Positions 17,379-26,647 of a stretch of DNA of 64,000 nt are shown here, piece by piece. The notes below the pieces were generated by a model. The model made no database searches, was not told the DNA's origin, and saw only the letters and a program-made list of their open reading frames with translations. Source of the stretch: Bacteroidales bacterium UBA6397 (GTDB taxonomy: Bacteria; Bacteroidota; Bacteroidia; Bacteroidales; UBA932); NCBI GenBank assembly GCA_002439875.1, contig DJQB01000040.1, positions 28,308 through 92,307 on the forward strand, given 5' to 3'. A program made the translations under genes and the position numbers. Position 1 is the first letter of the stretch; each line of letters opens with the position of its first letter.

Positions 17379-18317
17379 ATGAAACCTACACTTCTTGTAC
17401 TTGCAGCAGGCATGGGCAGCCGTTACGGTGGACTCAAGCAAATGGACGGTCTCGGTCCCAGCGGAGAGACCATTATTGACTATTCTATCTACGATGCGGT
17501 TCATGCCGGATTCGGCAAGGTCGTTTACATCGTCAGGGAATATTTCCGCGAGCAGTTCGAACAGACTGTCCGGGAGAAGTACAGCGGCATCACCTGCCCT
17601 GACGGAACTCCGCTTGAGTTCGACTTCGTGATCCAGGAACTGGACAAGATTCCGCCACAGTTCACCCTCAACCCTGAGAGGCAGAAGCCTTGGGGAACCG
17701 CACACGCCGTGCTGATGGCCAAGGATGTCATCCACGAGCCGTTCGCTGTCATCAACGGTGACGACTACTACGGAAAGGATTCCTTCAGGATTCTCGGAGA
17801 CTGGCTCAGAGCCCACGAAGGCACAACCGGAACGTGCAGCATCGTCGGCTTCGAGCTTGACAACACACTTTCAGAATATGGCAAGGTCTCCCGCGGAATC
17901 TGCTACTACGACAAGGATCTCCACCTCACCGGCATCGCCGAGCACCTGAACATCGGCAAAGAGGCTGACGGCAAGGTCTACGGCGACAACTCCGTCAACG
18001 GCGAGACCCACGTCGAACTCGACGGCAAGGCGCTTTGCTCAATGAATATGTGGGGCTTCACCCCAGACTACTTCCAGCTCAGCGAAGAGGTGTTCACTTC
18101 ATTCCTTGAGCAGAACATCAATGAACTCAAGAAAGAGTTCTACATCCCTTACGCCGTTGACGTCATGATGAAGGATCACGGCTACAAGTGCGAGGTTCTC
18201 TCCACTGACTCTCATTGGTTCGGTGTCACCTATAAGGAAGACCGTCCGGGCGTTGTGGCCAAGTTCCAGGAACTTGTCGACAAGGGAGTTTATCCTACAC
18301 CTCTGTGGAAGAAGTAA
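17379..18317 (+). CDS. Sugar-phosphate nucleotidyltransferase
   Basis: 312-aa NTP-transferase domain protein. The N-terminus has the nucleotide-binding signature LVLAAGMGSRYGGLKQM, then the metal-binding INGDDYYG at about 125. Residues 230-310 lack the beta-helix of GlmU-type enzymes. It would activate a sugar phosphate with an NTP, but the sugar is not identifiable from sequence. Relatives are common in Bacteroidota. It heads a tightly packed set with a CPBP protease (stop and start share one base) and a YgjP-like peptidase. Confidence 0.85.
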   Translation: MKPTLLVLAAGMGSRYGGLKQMDGLGPSGETIIDYSIYDAVHAGFGKVVYIVREYFREQFEQTVREKYSGITCPDGTPLEFDFVIQELDKIPPQFTLNPERQKPWGTAHAVLMAKDVIHEPFAVINGDDYYGKDSFRILGDWLRAHEGTTGTCSIVGFELDNTLSEYGKVSRGICYYDKDLHLTGIAEHLNIGKEADGKVYGDNSVNGETHVELDGKALCSMNMWGFTPDYFQLSEEVFTSFLEQNINELKKEFYIPYAVDVMMKDHGYKCEVLSTDSHWFGVTYKEDRPGVVAKFQELVDKGVYPTPLWKK

Positions 18318-19285
18318 TGTCCTTTCTAAGACCACGCAAGGTCGAGAGGAACTACGACCTATTCTCCGGCTGCGCCTGGTACACTCCAGGCGTGGCTGGT
18401 TTATTTGCGATCCTCGGCTGGTTTTTGGCAGGAATGATCCTCGGAAGTCTGGTCAACATAGCCTTGTTGTTCTTGGCTCCGGGTTTTCCACTGTACTACA
18501 GCATGCTGATCATCTATCCGGTACAGTTTATACCGGTGCTGATGTACGTGCGGCTCAAAAGTATGCGGAACTCGACATTCGACAGGGGCTACGCCTTGGA
18601 CAGCAATCATTTCGGGGCTAAAGGTGGAGCATTCACGGCAGTCCTTATGGCTTTCGGAACAATAGCCTTGGCTTTGATGCTTGAGCCGCTTATGGCGCTG
18701 ATGCCAGACATGGACGAGACCCTGGTCAAGACGATGGAGCGGCTGCTTGACGGGCCGCTTTGGGTCAGTCTGCTGAGCATGTGCGTGTTCGCCCCCGTAC
18801 TTGAGGAGTGGATGTGCAGGGGAATCGTTCTGAGAGGCCTGCTTAACTATTCGCGTAAAGGTGAGCCGGGAGAGGACAGCAGCCGCAGAGGAATGGCTCC
18901 GGCTCTTGCGATAGCGATCTCAGCGATCTTTTTCGCCACGATCCACGGCAATCTCTGGCAGGGAGTCTCAGCTTTTCTCCTAGGAAGTTTCTTCGGCTAT
19001 GCCTATTACAAGACCGGCTCACTGAAACTCACTATGCTTATGCACTGCGCCAACAACACTGTTTCGGTACTGTCATCGAAACTGCCCGCATTCAAGGATC
19101 TTGGGGCGGATGCCAGTCTTCTGGACATTGTCCCGACCGGGATCTATGTAATCATATTCATAGTCAGCGCTGCTGTTTTGTCCCTTGCTGTCAGGCATTT
19201 GTCGAAAATCAAGACCGATTCACCGCAGGGCAACTGCGATGTAATTCCCAGTGCGGATGAGTTGACTAATGGAGAAAATCTTTGA
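18317..19285 (+). CDS. CPBP-family intramembrane metalloprotease
   Basis: 322-aa polytopic membrane protein of the CAAX protease/bacteriocin-processing (Abi) family. The catalytic motif is APVLEEWMCRGIVLRGLL (EExxxR type) at about residue 160, followed by a second conserved helix (FATIHGNLWQGVSAFLLG) and a third (HCANNTVSVL). The substrate is unknown. I start at the ATG overlapping the preceding TAA by one base; a GTG 12 bases earlier is also in frame. The gene overlaps the next by 17 bp. Confidence 0.88.
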   Translation: MSFLRPRKVERNYDLFSGCAWYTPGVAGLFAILGWFLAGMILGSLVNIALLFLAPGFPLYYSMLIIYPVQFIPVLMYVRLKSMRNSTFDRGYALDSNHFGAKGGAFTAVLMAFGTIALALMLEPLMALMPDMDETLVKTMERLLDGPLWVSLLSMCVFAPVLEEWMCRGIVLRGLLNYSRKGEPGEDSSRRGMAPALAIAISAIFFATIHGNLWQGVSAFLLGSFFGYAYYKTGSLKLTMLMHCANNTVSVLSSKLPAFKDLGADASLLDIVPTGIYVIIFIVSAAVLSLAVRHLSKIKTDSPQGNCDVIPSADELTNGENL

Positions 19286-19826
19286 CGACCCGGACGCCGG
19301 AACAGTTACCATCCGGAAAAATGTGCGCTCCCGCAGGGTGACACTCCGAGTGAATCCCCGCAGGGGCGTTATCGTTACGCTCCCCTACCTCGTTCCCTAC
19401 AAGGCCGGTTTGGATTTCTTTCTCGCAAAAAAGGATTGGGTTCTGAAAGTCCAGGCTAGGCAACGGGAACGGATTGGAGCCGAGTATATTCCTTCTCCAG
19501 AAGAAATTGAGGTGCTTCGAAAGGTGGCGAAAGAGGTACTCCCGAAACGCCTGCAGGAACTCGCGGAAAGATATTCATTTGAATATAATTCCGTCCGCAT
19601 CAAGCACAACTCCTCGAACTGGGGAAGCTGCTCGCGCAAAGGCAACATCAACCTGAATCTCAACCTCGTGCGCCTACCGGACGAGCTTCGTGACTACGTC
19701 ATCCTCCACGAGCTCTGCCATCTCCGCCACCCCAACCACGGCCCGCTGTTCCACGCACTCCTCGAATCTCTTTGTCCTGGTCACCTCGCCAAGCAACGGG
19801 CCCTGCGCGGCTATCGGCTGTACTGA
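19269..19826 (+). CDS. YgjP/DUF45-type metallopeptidase
   Basis: 185-aa protein with the zincin motif HELCHLRHPNHGPLFH near the C-terminus and the conserved NSSNWGSCSRKGNINLN stretch ahead of it. This is the pattern of the YgjP/WLM-like M48-related family. The substrate is unknown. The N-terminal half has the usual basic strand-rich region (TIRKNVRSRRVTLRV). It overlaps the CPBP gene, so it is the third gene of that unit. Confidence 0.88.
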   Translation: MEKIFDDPDAGTVTIRKNVRSRRVTLRVNPRRGVIVTLPYLVPYKAGLDFFLAKKDWVLKVQARQRERIGAEYIPSPEEIEVLRKVAKEVLPKRLQELAERYSFEYNSVRIKHNSSNWGSCSRKGNINLNLNLVRLPDELRDYVILHELCHLRHPNHGPLFHALLESLCPGHLAKQRALRGYRLY

Positions 19827-19920
19827 CAATTATCCTCCTTTAAGAGGGACTGCCCCATCGTAATCTTTATATTGCCAGTAAAAAGATTCGTCCATATTTT
19901 TATACTGCGAATATAAATAG

Positions 19921-19928
19921 TATATTTG
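19921..19928 (+). promoter_or_regulatory. -7 box for the DUF4143 ATPase
   Basis: TATATTTG, a TAnnTTTG match, 22 nt before the ATG at 19950. Confidence 0.5.
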
Positions 19929-19949
19929 CACTGCTGATTAGAATGAGCT

Positions 19950-21230
19950 ATGGACAAGGAGATTCTAAAAACGATCATCAAGGAAGGTCAGGAAGATATT
20001 CTTTCTGTCGAACTATACGAGAGGCCGTTTGAGTTTGAGAAAAACGGACGCTATGTGATGGTGGGTGTGCGTCACGCCGGAAAGTCGTACATGCTGTACC
20101 AAAGGGCAAGGCAGATGCTGTCCGAAGGGCATGATATAAACGAGATGCTTTACGTCAATTTTGATGACGAGAGGCTTTTTGACACAGTAAAGGCCGAGAG
20201 TTTGGATGAGATTCTTCAGGCATATTCAACGATGTACACATCTAAACCGATACTGTTTCTTGATGAAATTCAGAACATTAAGGGGTGGGAACATTTTGCT
20301 AGAAGACTTGCCAATCAGAAGTACCAAGTCTATATTACAGGCAGCAATGCCAAAATGCTCAGCAGAGATATCGAGACTGTGTTAGGCAATCGCTATCTCG
20401 ACACAGACATATATCCATATTCATTCAAGGAGTATTTGGGAGCGAAAGGAATCACTTTGGGAGCGAATTGGATATATGGACGGCAGAAAAATGATGTGGT
20501 TTATGCTTTCAATGAATATTTTCATTGGGGTGGCTTTCCTGAATTGGTGATGTATCAGAACAAGCGCCGGTGGCTCAACAGGCTGTACGAGAAGATTCTT
20601 CTTGGGGACATCGTACAAAGAAACCACATTCAGAATGAGATGGCCGTCCGCCTTACGGTCAAACGTATGGCGGAATCAGTGAAGCAGCCGATTTCGTATA
20701 ACAGGATCGCTCATCTGATACAATCTGTCGGTTTGCGTACGACTCCGGCTTCTGTTATGGATTATGCAAAGTTCGCAAAGGATGCATGTCTGTTTTTCAG
20801 TGTGGATAATTACGCCTCAAAATTCGCGGAGAAAGAAACAGTGAAGAAGCATTACTTCGTTGACAATGGGTTGTTGAATATATTCATAAATGATCCGGAA
20901 ACATCACTGCTGGAGAACCTTTGCGCCATACATCTATATAGGCGTTATGAGGGTGGACTATATTTTTGGAATAAAAATGTCGAGGTGGATTTTTATATTC
21001 CGGACATAAACACTGGTGTGCAGGTTTGCTATTCCACAACAAAGGATCTGAACACCTTTGAGCGGGAGGTGTCTGCATTGGAAAGTCTTGACAGGATTCA
21101 TACTCTGGAAAAAATGATTGTCATCACATTTGATGAGGAAAGAACAATCCAGCTGCGTTCCGGCAAGGTCGTAGAACTGATTCCTGTCTGGAAATGGCTT
21201 CTGACGGACAATGATGTGGGATTAGGATAG
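19950..21230 (+). CDS. AAA-type ATPase with DUF4143 domain
   Basis: 426-aa protein. N-terminal AAA_14-like ATPase with Walker A GVRHAGKSYM (~45-54), Walker B ILFLDEIQNI (~107) and a sensor-like ITGSNAKML. The C-terminal DUF4143 region has YFVDNGLLNIF and the nuclease-fold-like FWNKNVEVDFYI. These ATPases are abundant in Bacteroidota and vary between strains; their role is not established. The gene has its own promoter, stands alone, and its AT content looks slightly higher than its neighbours, consistent with an accessory gene. Confidence 0.88.
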   Translation: MDKEILKTIIKEGQEDILSVELYERPFEFEKNGRYVMVGVRHAGKSYMLYQRARQMLSEGHDINEMLYVNFDDERLFDTVKAESLDEILQAYSTMYTSKPILFLDEIQNIKGWEHFARRLANQKYQVYITGSNAKMLSRDIETVLGNRYLDTDIYPYSFKEYLGAKGITLGANWIYGRQKNDVVYAFNEYFHWGGFPELVMYQNKRRWLNRLYEKILLGDIVQRNHIQNEMAVRLTVKRMAESVKQPISYNRIAHLIQSVGLRTTPASVMDYAKFAKDACLFFSVDNYASKFAEKETVKKHYFVDNGLLNIFINDPETSLLENLCAIHLYRRYEGGLYFWNKNVEVDFYIPDINTGVQVCYSTTKDLNTFEREVSALESLDRIHTLEKMIVITFDEERTIQLRSGKVVELIPVWKWLLTDNDVGLG

Positions 21231-21292
21231 TTCTGGGTAAACGGAGAATGAAATGGTGATGTGGCGAATGAATATTGAATATTCAGAAAATA

Positions 21293-21324
21293 TTTTGATT
21301 ATCTGAAAATTATGTCTATCTTTG
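21293..21324 (+). promoter_or_regulatory. Promoter for rpsO
   Basis: TTTTG (21293-21297), a 19-nt spacer and TATCTTTG (21317-21324): the clearest full match in the window to the Bacteroidota primary promoter. The rpsO ATG is 65 nt downstream. Confidence 0.8.
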
Positions 21325-21388
21325 CACGCTTTTCCGCAGGGTGCGGGGAAGAAGACGTTAATTAATCATCAACAAAATTTTTTGCGAA

Positions 21389-21664
21389 ATGGCAGAGTAT
21401 TTACAAGCCGACAAGAAGCAAGAGATTTTCGCTAAGTACGGAAAGTCTAATACAGACACCGGCTCACCAGAGAGTCAAGTTGCTTTATTTTCCTACCGTA
21501 TCAATCACCTCACGGAACACGTGAAGAAGAACAAGAAGGATGTTGTCACCCGTCGTTCTCTTCTCCGTCTCGTAGGTAAGAGGCGTCAGCTTCTGGACTA
21601 TCTCCAGAAGATCGACATCGAAAGATACAGAAAGATCGTCAAGGAGCTCGGTCTCCGTCGATAA
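21389..21664 (+). CDS. rpsO: 30S ribosomal protein S15
   Basis: 91-aa S15 with the family core TDTGSPESQVALFSYRINHL and the C-terminal RLVGKRRQLLDYLQKIDIERY. It binds 16S rRNA early in 30S assembly. Length matches the family (~89). It is followed by a hairpin and then pnp, the conserved rpsO-pnp order. Confidence 0.97.
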   Translation: MAEYLQADKKQEIFAKYGKSNTDTGSPESQVALFSYRINHLTEHVKKNKKDVVTRRSLLRLVGKRRQLLDYLQKIDIERYRKIVKELGLRR

Positions 21665-21681
21665 ATTCGCGATAGGAAGAG

Positions 21682-21724
21682 AAAAGGGATTGGCCGCGCT
21701 CTATGACGCTGCCGTCCTTTTTTT
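21682..21724 (+). terminator. Hairpin with T run between rpsO and pnp
   Basis: AAAAGGGATTGGC and GCCGTCCTTTT form an imperfect stem ending in a run of seven T. It may terminate or reduce read-through from rpsO into pnp. Confidence 0.55.
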
Positions 21725-21829
21725 ATTAATCCGACTGTCGTTTGCTGACAGTAAACGATTCGTATTTAAGAAAATGACGCTGAAGTTTTCAGATATATTT
21801 TGTTGAGGACACGCGGTAAAAACAGTAAA

Positions 21830-24259
21830 ATGAACATCATCACAAAGAAGATCGAATTATCCGACGGTCGGGTGATTGAGATCGAAACCGGCAAAGTTGC
21901 CAAGCAGGCAGACGGTTCAGCGGTGGTCAAGATGGGAGGCACGATGCTCCTGGCCACTGTCACATGCGCTAAAGAGGCTGCAGAAGACACAGACTTCCTT
22001 CCACTTCAGGTGGACTACAAGGAAAAATTCTATTCCGCCGGACGTTTCCCGGGCGGATTCATGAAAAGAGAGGGCAAGGCCTCTGACTACGAAATTCTTA
22101 TCTCTCGTCTTGTCGACAGGGCTCTCAGACCTCTTTTCCCTGACGATTTCCACCTCGCTGTGTTCGTGAACATCTGGCTGATCTCAGCCGAGAAGGACAT
22201 ACAGCCAGATGCCCTCGCCGGACTTGCCGCATCAGCCGCGCTGGCCGCCAGCGACATTCCTTTCCTCGGACCTATATCTGAGGTACGTGTCGCAAGGATT
22301 GACGGTGTGTTTAAGATCAACCCTAACTTCAGCGAGATGGAGAAGGCCGACCTTGAGCTTATGGTCGCCGCCACCGAAGAGAACATCATGATGGTCGAGG
22401 GTGAGATGAAGGAGGTTTCCGAGGATGTGATGCTTGAGTCGATCAAGTTCGCCCACGAGGAGATCAAGAAGCACTGCCGCATCCAGAAGGAGCTCAACAA
22501 GGAGCTCGGCAAGGATGTCAAGAGGGATTACCCTCACGATGATGAGAACGAGGATCTCAGAAAGAGAATCCACGATTTCGCCTACGAGAAGTGCTACGCT
22601 CTCGCGAAGTCCGCAAAACCGAAGCATGAGAGGGAAGACGGTTTCGAGGCCATCAAGAAGGAATGCATTGAGTCTCTGGGACTGAACGAGGAAGAACAGG
22701 CCGAGAAGAAGATGATGATCAACCGTTATTTCGGCCACGAGCAGAGAGAGGCACTGCGAAACCTTGTCCTTGATGAAGGACTTCGCGTTGACGGCCGCCA
22801 GACAACCCAGGTGCGTCCTATCTGGTGTGAGGTTGACTGTCTGCCTTGCGCTCACGGCTCAGCGATATTCACCCGTGGTGAGACCCAGGCTCTTGCCTCT
22901 GTCACCCTCGGAACAAAGATGGACATGAAAGAGATGGACGAGGTTCTCGTACAGGAGACCCAGCAGTTCGTCCTCCACTATAACTTCCCTCCGTTCGCGA
23001 CCGGTGAGGCCAAGGCCCAGAGAGGCGTAGGCCGTCGTGAAGTAGGTCACGGCAATCTTGCTTTCAGGGCTCTCAAGGCTGTCATGCCTAAGGCTCCGGA
23101 GTTCCCTTATGCGGTACGCGTGGTTTCGGATATTCTTGAATCCAACGGTTCTTCATCTCAGGCTTCGATCTGCGGAGGATGCCTCGCCCTTATGGATGCC
23201 GGTGTGCAGATCAGCAAGCCGGTTGCGGGAATCGCGATGGGATTGATCACAGACGCGCTGCGTCCTAATGACCGCTACGCGATCCTCACCGACATCCTCG
23301 GAGACGAGGATCATCTCGGAGACATGGACTTCAAGGTGGCAGGCACAAAGGACGGCATCACCGCGACCCAGATGGACATCAAGGTCAACGGTCTTTCCTA
23401 CGAGGTTCTCGCCAAGGCACTTGAGCAGGCCCGCGAGGGCAGGATGCACATCATGGGCGAGATGATGAAGTGCATCGACAAGCCTCGTGAGGACTACAAG
23501 CCGTTCGTCCCGAGGATCAAGTCCTTCGAGATTGACAAGGACTTCATCGGCGCCGTCATCGGGAAGGGTGGCGAGACCATCCAGAAGATCCAGGCCGAGA
23601 CAGGTGCTGTCATCTCCATTGATGAGGTTGACGGCAAGGGCGTTGTGGACATCGCCACTAATGATGCGGAGGCCATGCAGAAGGCTTACGACTGGATTCA
23701 AGGAATCTGCGCGGTTCCGGAGGTCGGCAAGACCTATCACGGGAAGGTTGTCTCAATCCTTGAGTTCGGAGCTTTCGTTGAGATCCTTCCTGGAAAGGAA
23801 GGCCTTCTCCACGTGTCAGAGATCGCATGGAACAAGACCGAGAATGTCGAGGACGTGCTAAAAGTCGGTCAGGAGGTTGACGTGAAGCTACTTGAGATAG
23901 ACCCTAAGACAGGCAAGATGAGACTCTCTATGCGGGCTCTCGAACCGAAACCGGAAGGCTACGTTGAGCCGGAGCGTCGTCCTCGCGGAGGCAACGACCG
24001 CAGCGGTGACCGAAGAGGAGGTTTCGACCGCAGGGGTGGAGATGACCGTCGCGGTGGAGACCGTAGAGGCGGTGATGACCGCAGAGGTGGTTTCGACCGT
24101 CGCGGTGGCGATGACAGAAGGGGCAGCTTCGATCGCAGAGGTGGCGATGACCGCAGCAGGAACGGCGGCAACCGGAACTTCGGCCCGAAGAACGACCTGA
24201 ACGCCAACACCGAAGACCACTCCGACAATCTCGACAAGAACACAGAGGAGTTCTTTTAA
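21830..24259 (+). CDS. pnp: Polyribonucleotide nucleotidyltransferase (PNPase) with RGG-type tail
   Basis: 3'-5' phosphorolytic exoribonuclease. Two RNase PH domains (first with PGGFMKREGKASDYEILISR; second with VLVQETQQFVLHYNFPP and ESNGSSSQASICGG), a KH domain (VIGKGGETIQKIQAETGA) and an S1 domain (YHGKVVSILEFGAFVEILPG). After S1 comes about 75 residues dominated by repeats of RRGG, DDRRGG and FDRRGG, ending in an acidic EDHSDNLDKNTEEFF. The repeat tail is unusual compared with E. coli PNPase. I use the ATG at 21830 (MNIITKKIELSDG); a TTG 30 bases upstream is in frame. Confidence 0.95.
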   Translation: MNIITKKIELSDGRVIEIETGKVAKQADGSAVVKMGGTMLLATVTCAKEAAEDTDFLPLQVDYKEKFYSAGRFPGGFMKREGKASDYEILISRLVDRALRPLFPDDFHLAVFVNIWLISAEKDIQPDALAGLAASAALAASDIPFLGPISEVRVARIDGVFKINPNFSEMEKADLELMVAATEENIMMVEGEMKEVSEDVMLESIKFAHEEIKKHCRIQKELNKELGKDVKRDYPHDDENEDLRKRIHDFAYEKCYALAKSAKPKHEREDGFEAIKKECIESLGLNEEEQAEKKMMINRYFGHEQREALRNLVLDEGLRVDGRQTTQVRPIWCEVDCLPCAHGSAIFTRGETQALASVTLGTKMDMKEMDEVLVQETQQFVLHYNFPPFATGEAKAQRGVGRREVGHGNLAFRALKAVMPKAPEFPYAVRVVSDILESNGSSSQASICGGCLALMDAGVQISKPVAGIAMGLITDALRPNDRYAILTDILGDEDHLGDMDFKVAGTKDGITATQMDIKVNGLSYEVLAKALEQAREGRMHIMGEMMKCIDKPREDYKPFVPRIKSFEIDKDFIGAVIGKGGETIQKIQAETGAVISIDEVDGKGVVDIATNDAEAMQKAYDWIQGICAVPEVGKTYHGKVVSILEFGAFVEILPGKEGLLHVSEIAWNKTENVEDVLKVGQEVDVKLLEIDPKTGKMRLSMRALEPKPEGYVEPERRPRGGNDRSGDRRGGFDRRGGDDRRGGDRRGGDDRRGGFDRRGGDDRRGSFDRRGGDDRSRNGGNRNFGPKNDLNANTEDHSDNLDKNTEEFF

Positions 24260-24557
24260 TGAATATCCCGCCTCAACCAAACGAGGTGACTACTGAAAAG
24301 AGGGTGACATTCCGGCCATCCTCTTTTATTTTGCGGCAAAAAACGTACAGCAGAAGGCCTCTATGTGTACCAAATGGACTAAGACACGCCATTGGTACAG
24401 GAAACGCGCTTCTGACGTACAAATCAAGGAGAATATACATCGAACTGAAAACCATGATGCAGTGAGTATCCATCAGTAAAAAGAAAATTGTGTATATTTA
24501 TAGCCTGAACCAACATTCAGGACAAATGACTGAATCGGAAATCAAACAATAACCGCG
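24260..24557. other. Intergenic stretch, terminator only
   Basis: About 300 bases between pnp and the TlpA-like gene. The pnp terminator lies at its start. A 68-codon frame beginning at the pnp stop has no recognisable features and runs through the terminator, so it is not called. No clear promoter was found for the next gene. Confidence 0.6.
24296..24332 (+). terminator. Intrinsic terminator of pnp
   Basis: AAAAGAGGGTG and CATCCTCTTTT form an 11-bp stem (one G-U pair) around a 10-nt loop, followed by ATTTTG. Confidence 0.8.
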
Positions 24558-26534
24558 ATGATATTCACGAATCAACACCGACTGTTTGTGGCGATGGCCA
24601 CCACTGTCATTCTGGGCATCGGCCTTGCGTCATGCGGTGCGGGCCGAAGAGGTGTCGCCACGGTGGCAAAAGCAAATGACGCGACGGTGCTGGAGTACCC
24701 AGTCGTTGACTTTTACCGTCCGGGCAGCACCTTGGACATAAGACGCATAGTGCTGACGGATTCCTCCACAACGATTCACTTCAGCGCAAAGTATCGTCCT
24801 AAGAATTGGATCTTTATCGACACTGCATCCTACATCATGGCCAAGGACGGGGAAAAGCTGCGGATGACCGGTCACTCAGGTTGTCTGACACCCGGAAAGA
24901 AGTATTTCATGCCTGAGAACGGCAGGGATTCGTTCGCGCTTGTGTTCCCTCCGCTACCGGCAGGGACAGAATCGATTGACTTCATTGAATCTGAAGCCAA
25001 AGGCGGCTTCAAACTGTTCGGGATAGACTTGACCGGTAGGAAATCCGTGAGGCAATTCCAGAAGTTGCCGGACGAACTGAAGACATTTCCAGACAGAGAC
25101 ACACCTCTCCCCGACCCGCAGTTCACAGCCGGTAAGACCACCGTTGTGTTTCATTATCCCGAAGGAAGCGACAGATATGTCAAAAGCGTGAATCTGATCG
25201 TGAACCGATTGCTGCAGCGACGATTGGAAATGGAACATGAAATCGACTCCCTGACCCACACGGCCACATTCACATTCGACATCTGCGGGCCTTCGAGAGC
25301 GTTCACATTCACGACAAAAGCGGATATTTTTCTGCTGCTCACACCAGGAGAGACCGTCAATGTCTATGTGAATCCGTTCAGCGATGCCGTGAAGGTCAGG
25401 AACGCGCATTTCCCTGACCACAAATTACAGACAGCACCGAAAGTGCATGCTGACGGCTATTACGCGGCGTTCAACAACTATGCGAACAACGAGGGGCTGC
25501 GCAAGCCGCCAAGCATGGATGTCTGGAACAGCGACCTGGCTGATTACAAAGCAAGCGATGAGGAATATGTCAGGAAAGTCAAGGAGAAATACCGCAGGCT
25601 CATGAGCGATATAGAGTCCAAAGACATCCCATTGAGTGTCAAAGAGTACTACGAGTACCAAATCAAGAACGAGACGGTAATGGCTTTCGGCAATGCTGAC
25701 CGCATCAGAAAATGGAACTACAGAATAGTCCACAATGCCAAGGACGGGAATGTTCCGTTCAAGTCCTCCGCGCTCCCGCCCGCTCTGTTGTCCGAAATCG
25801 ACTCATTGTTCGACATGACCGACCCAAGGCTGCTTGAAGGAGGCAATGCTGAATATCTTGTCTATGGCGTGAATGACTCAAACGCTGACTGGAAGGCTGT
25901 CCTTGGAGACCGTGGGAAATTGCTCTACGACCTGAAGGATGCCGATCTGATTTACATTCCAAGGATCAAGGCTGGAAACATAAAGGATGAGGAATTGCGG
26001 GAGTTCATCGAAGAGGAATTACGGGAGTTCACATCACACTGCCATCCTTTCGCCGCCGCCATCTTGGAAAGCATGGACTCCGAGCTGGCGGAAGCCAGAA
26101 AAGCCGACATCTACAAATCCGGATTCAAGGACACGCCGGAAGGCTCTGGAGATGAACTGTTTGACAAGATCATCGCTCCCTACAAAGGGAAGATCGTCCT
26201 CGTGGATTTCTGGAACACGTGGTGTGGCCCGTGCGCTATGGCGATGAACAGCATTGAGCCTTACAAGTCCGGAGAACTGAGCAGCGACGAGATTGTCTGG
26301 CTCTACATCGCCAACACGACTTCCCCGTACGTCGAGTACCAGAAAAGGATCAAGGAGATAAAAGGAGTGCATTACCGCTTGAGTCAAGAGCAGTGGAACA
26401 GCATCGCCCACAAGAAATTCAAGATCTACGGCATTCCTGCCTACGTCCTTGTCCACAAGGACGGCACCTACGAGTTCCGCGAGGACTTCCTCTTCCACGA
26501 CACGCTTGTCTCGACATTGAAGTCCCTGTTGTAA
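24558..26534 (+). CDS. TlpA-like thioredoxin-fold lipoprotein
   Basis: 658-aa predicted lipoprotein (signal ending ILGIGLASCGAG). The last ~150 residues are a thioredoxin-like domain with the active site WCGPC (DFWNTWCGPCAMAM) and a cis-Pro region (YGIPAYVLVHKDG). The first ~480 residues match no named domain that I recognise; such long N-terminal regions are common in Bacteroidota TlpA/AhpC-TSA relatives. It probably acts on disulfides outside the cytoplasmic membrane. It stands alone and converges on the pspC-padR operon across a shared terminator. Confidence 0.85.
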   Translation: MIFTNQHRLFVAMATTVILGIGLASCGAGRRGVATVAKANDATVLEYPVVDFYRPGSTLDIRRIVLTDSSTTIHFSAKYRPKNWIFIDTASYIMAKDGEKLRMTGHSGCLTPGKKYFMPENGRDSFALVFPPLPAGTESIDFIESEAKGGFKLFGIDLTGRKSVRQFQKLPDELKTFPDRDTPLPDPQFTAGKTTVVFHYPEGSDRYVKSVNLIVNRLLQRRLEMEHEIDSLTHTATFTFDICGPSRAFTFTTKADIFLLLTPGETVNVYVNPFSDAVKVRNAHFPDHKLQTAPKVHADGYYAAFNNYANNEGLRKPPSMDVWNSDLADYKASDEEYVRKVKEKYRRLMSDIESKDIPLSVKEYYEYQIKNETVMAFGNADRIRKWNYRIVHNAKDGNVPFKSSALPPALLSEIDSLFDMTDPRLLEGGNAEYLVYGVNDSNADWKAVLGDRGKLLYDLKDADLIYIPRIKAGNIKDEELREFIEEELREFTSHCHPFAAAILESMDSELAEARKADIYKSGFKDTPEGSGDELFDKIIAPYKGKIVLVDFWNTWCGPCAMAMNSIEPYKSGELSSDEIVWLYIANTTSPYVEYQKRIKEIKGVHYRLSQEQWNSIAHKKFKIYGIPAYVLVHKDGTYEFREDFLFHDTLVSTLKSLL

Positions 26535-26582
26535 CGGGACGATCAAGGGATATCCTTCCATAGGCGATAAGAAAGAACATCA

Positions 26583-26617
26583 AATGCCGGACACCAATTA
26601 CTGGAAGGTCCGGCATT
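26583..26617. terminator. Bidirectional terminator hairpin
   Basis: AATGCCGGAC and GTCCGGCATT form a perfect 10-bp stem with a 15-nt loop, between the ends of the TlpA-like gene and the pspC-padR-pspC operon. Confidence 0.75.
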
Positions 26618-26647
26618 CTTACATTATCAATATTAAACTTATGGGAG

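Noticed and set aside
24259..24465. 68-codon frame starting at the pnp stop codon
   Set aside because: It reads straight through the pnp terminator and shows no family features, although its start overlaps the pnp stop in an operon-like way.
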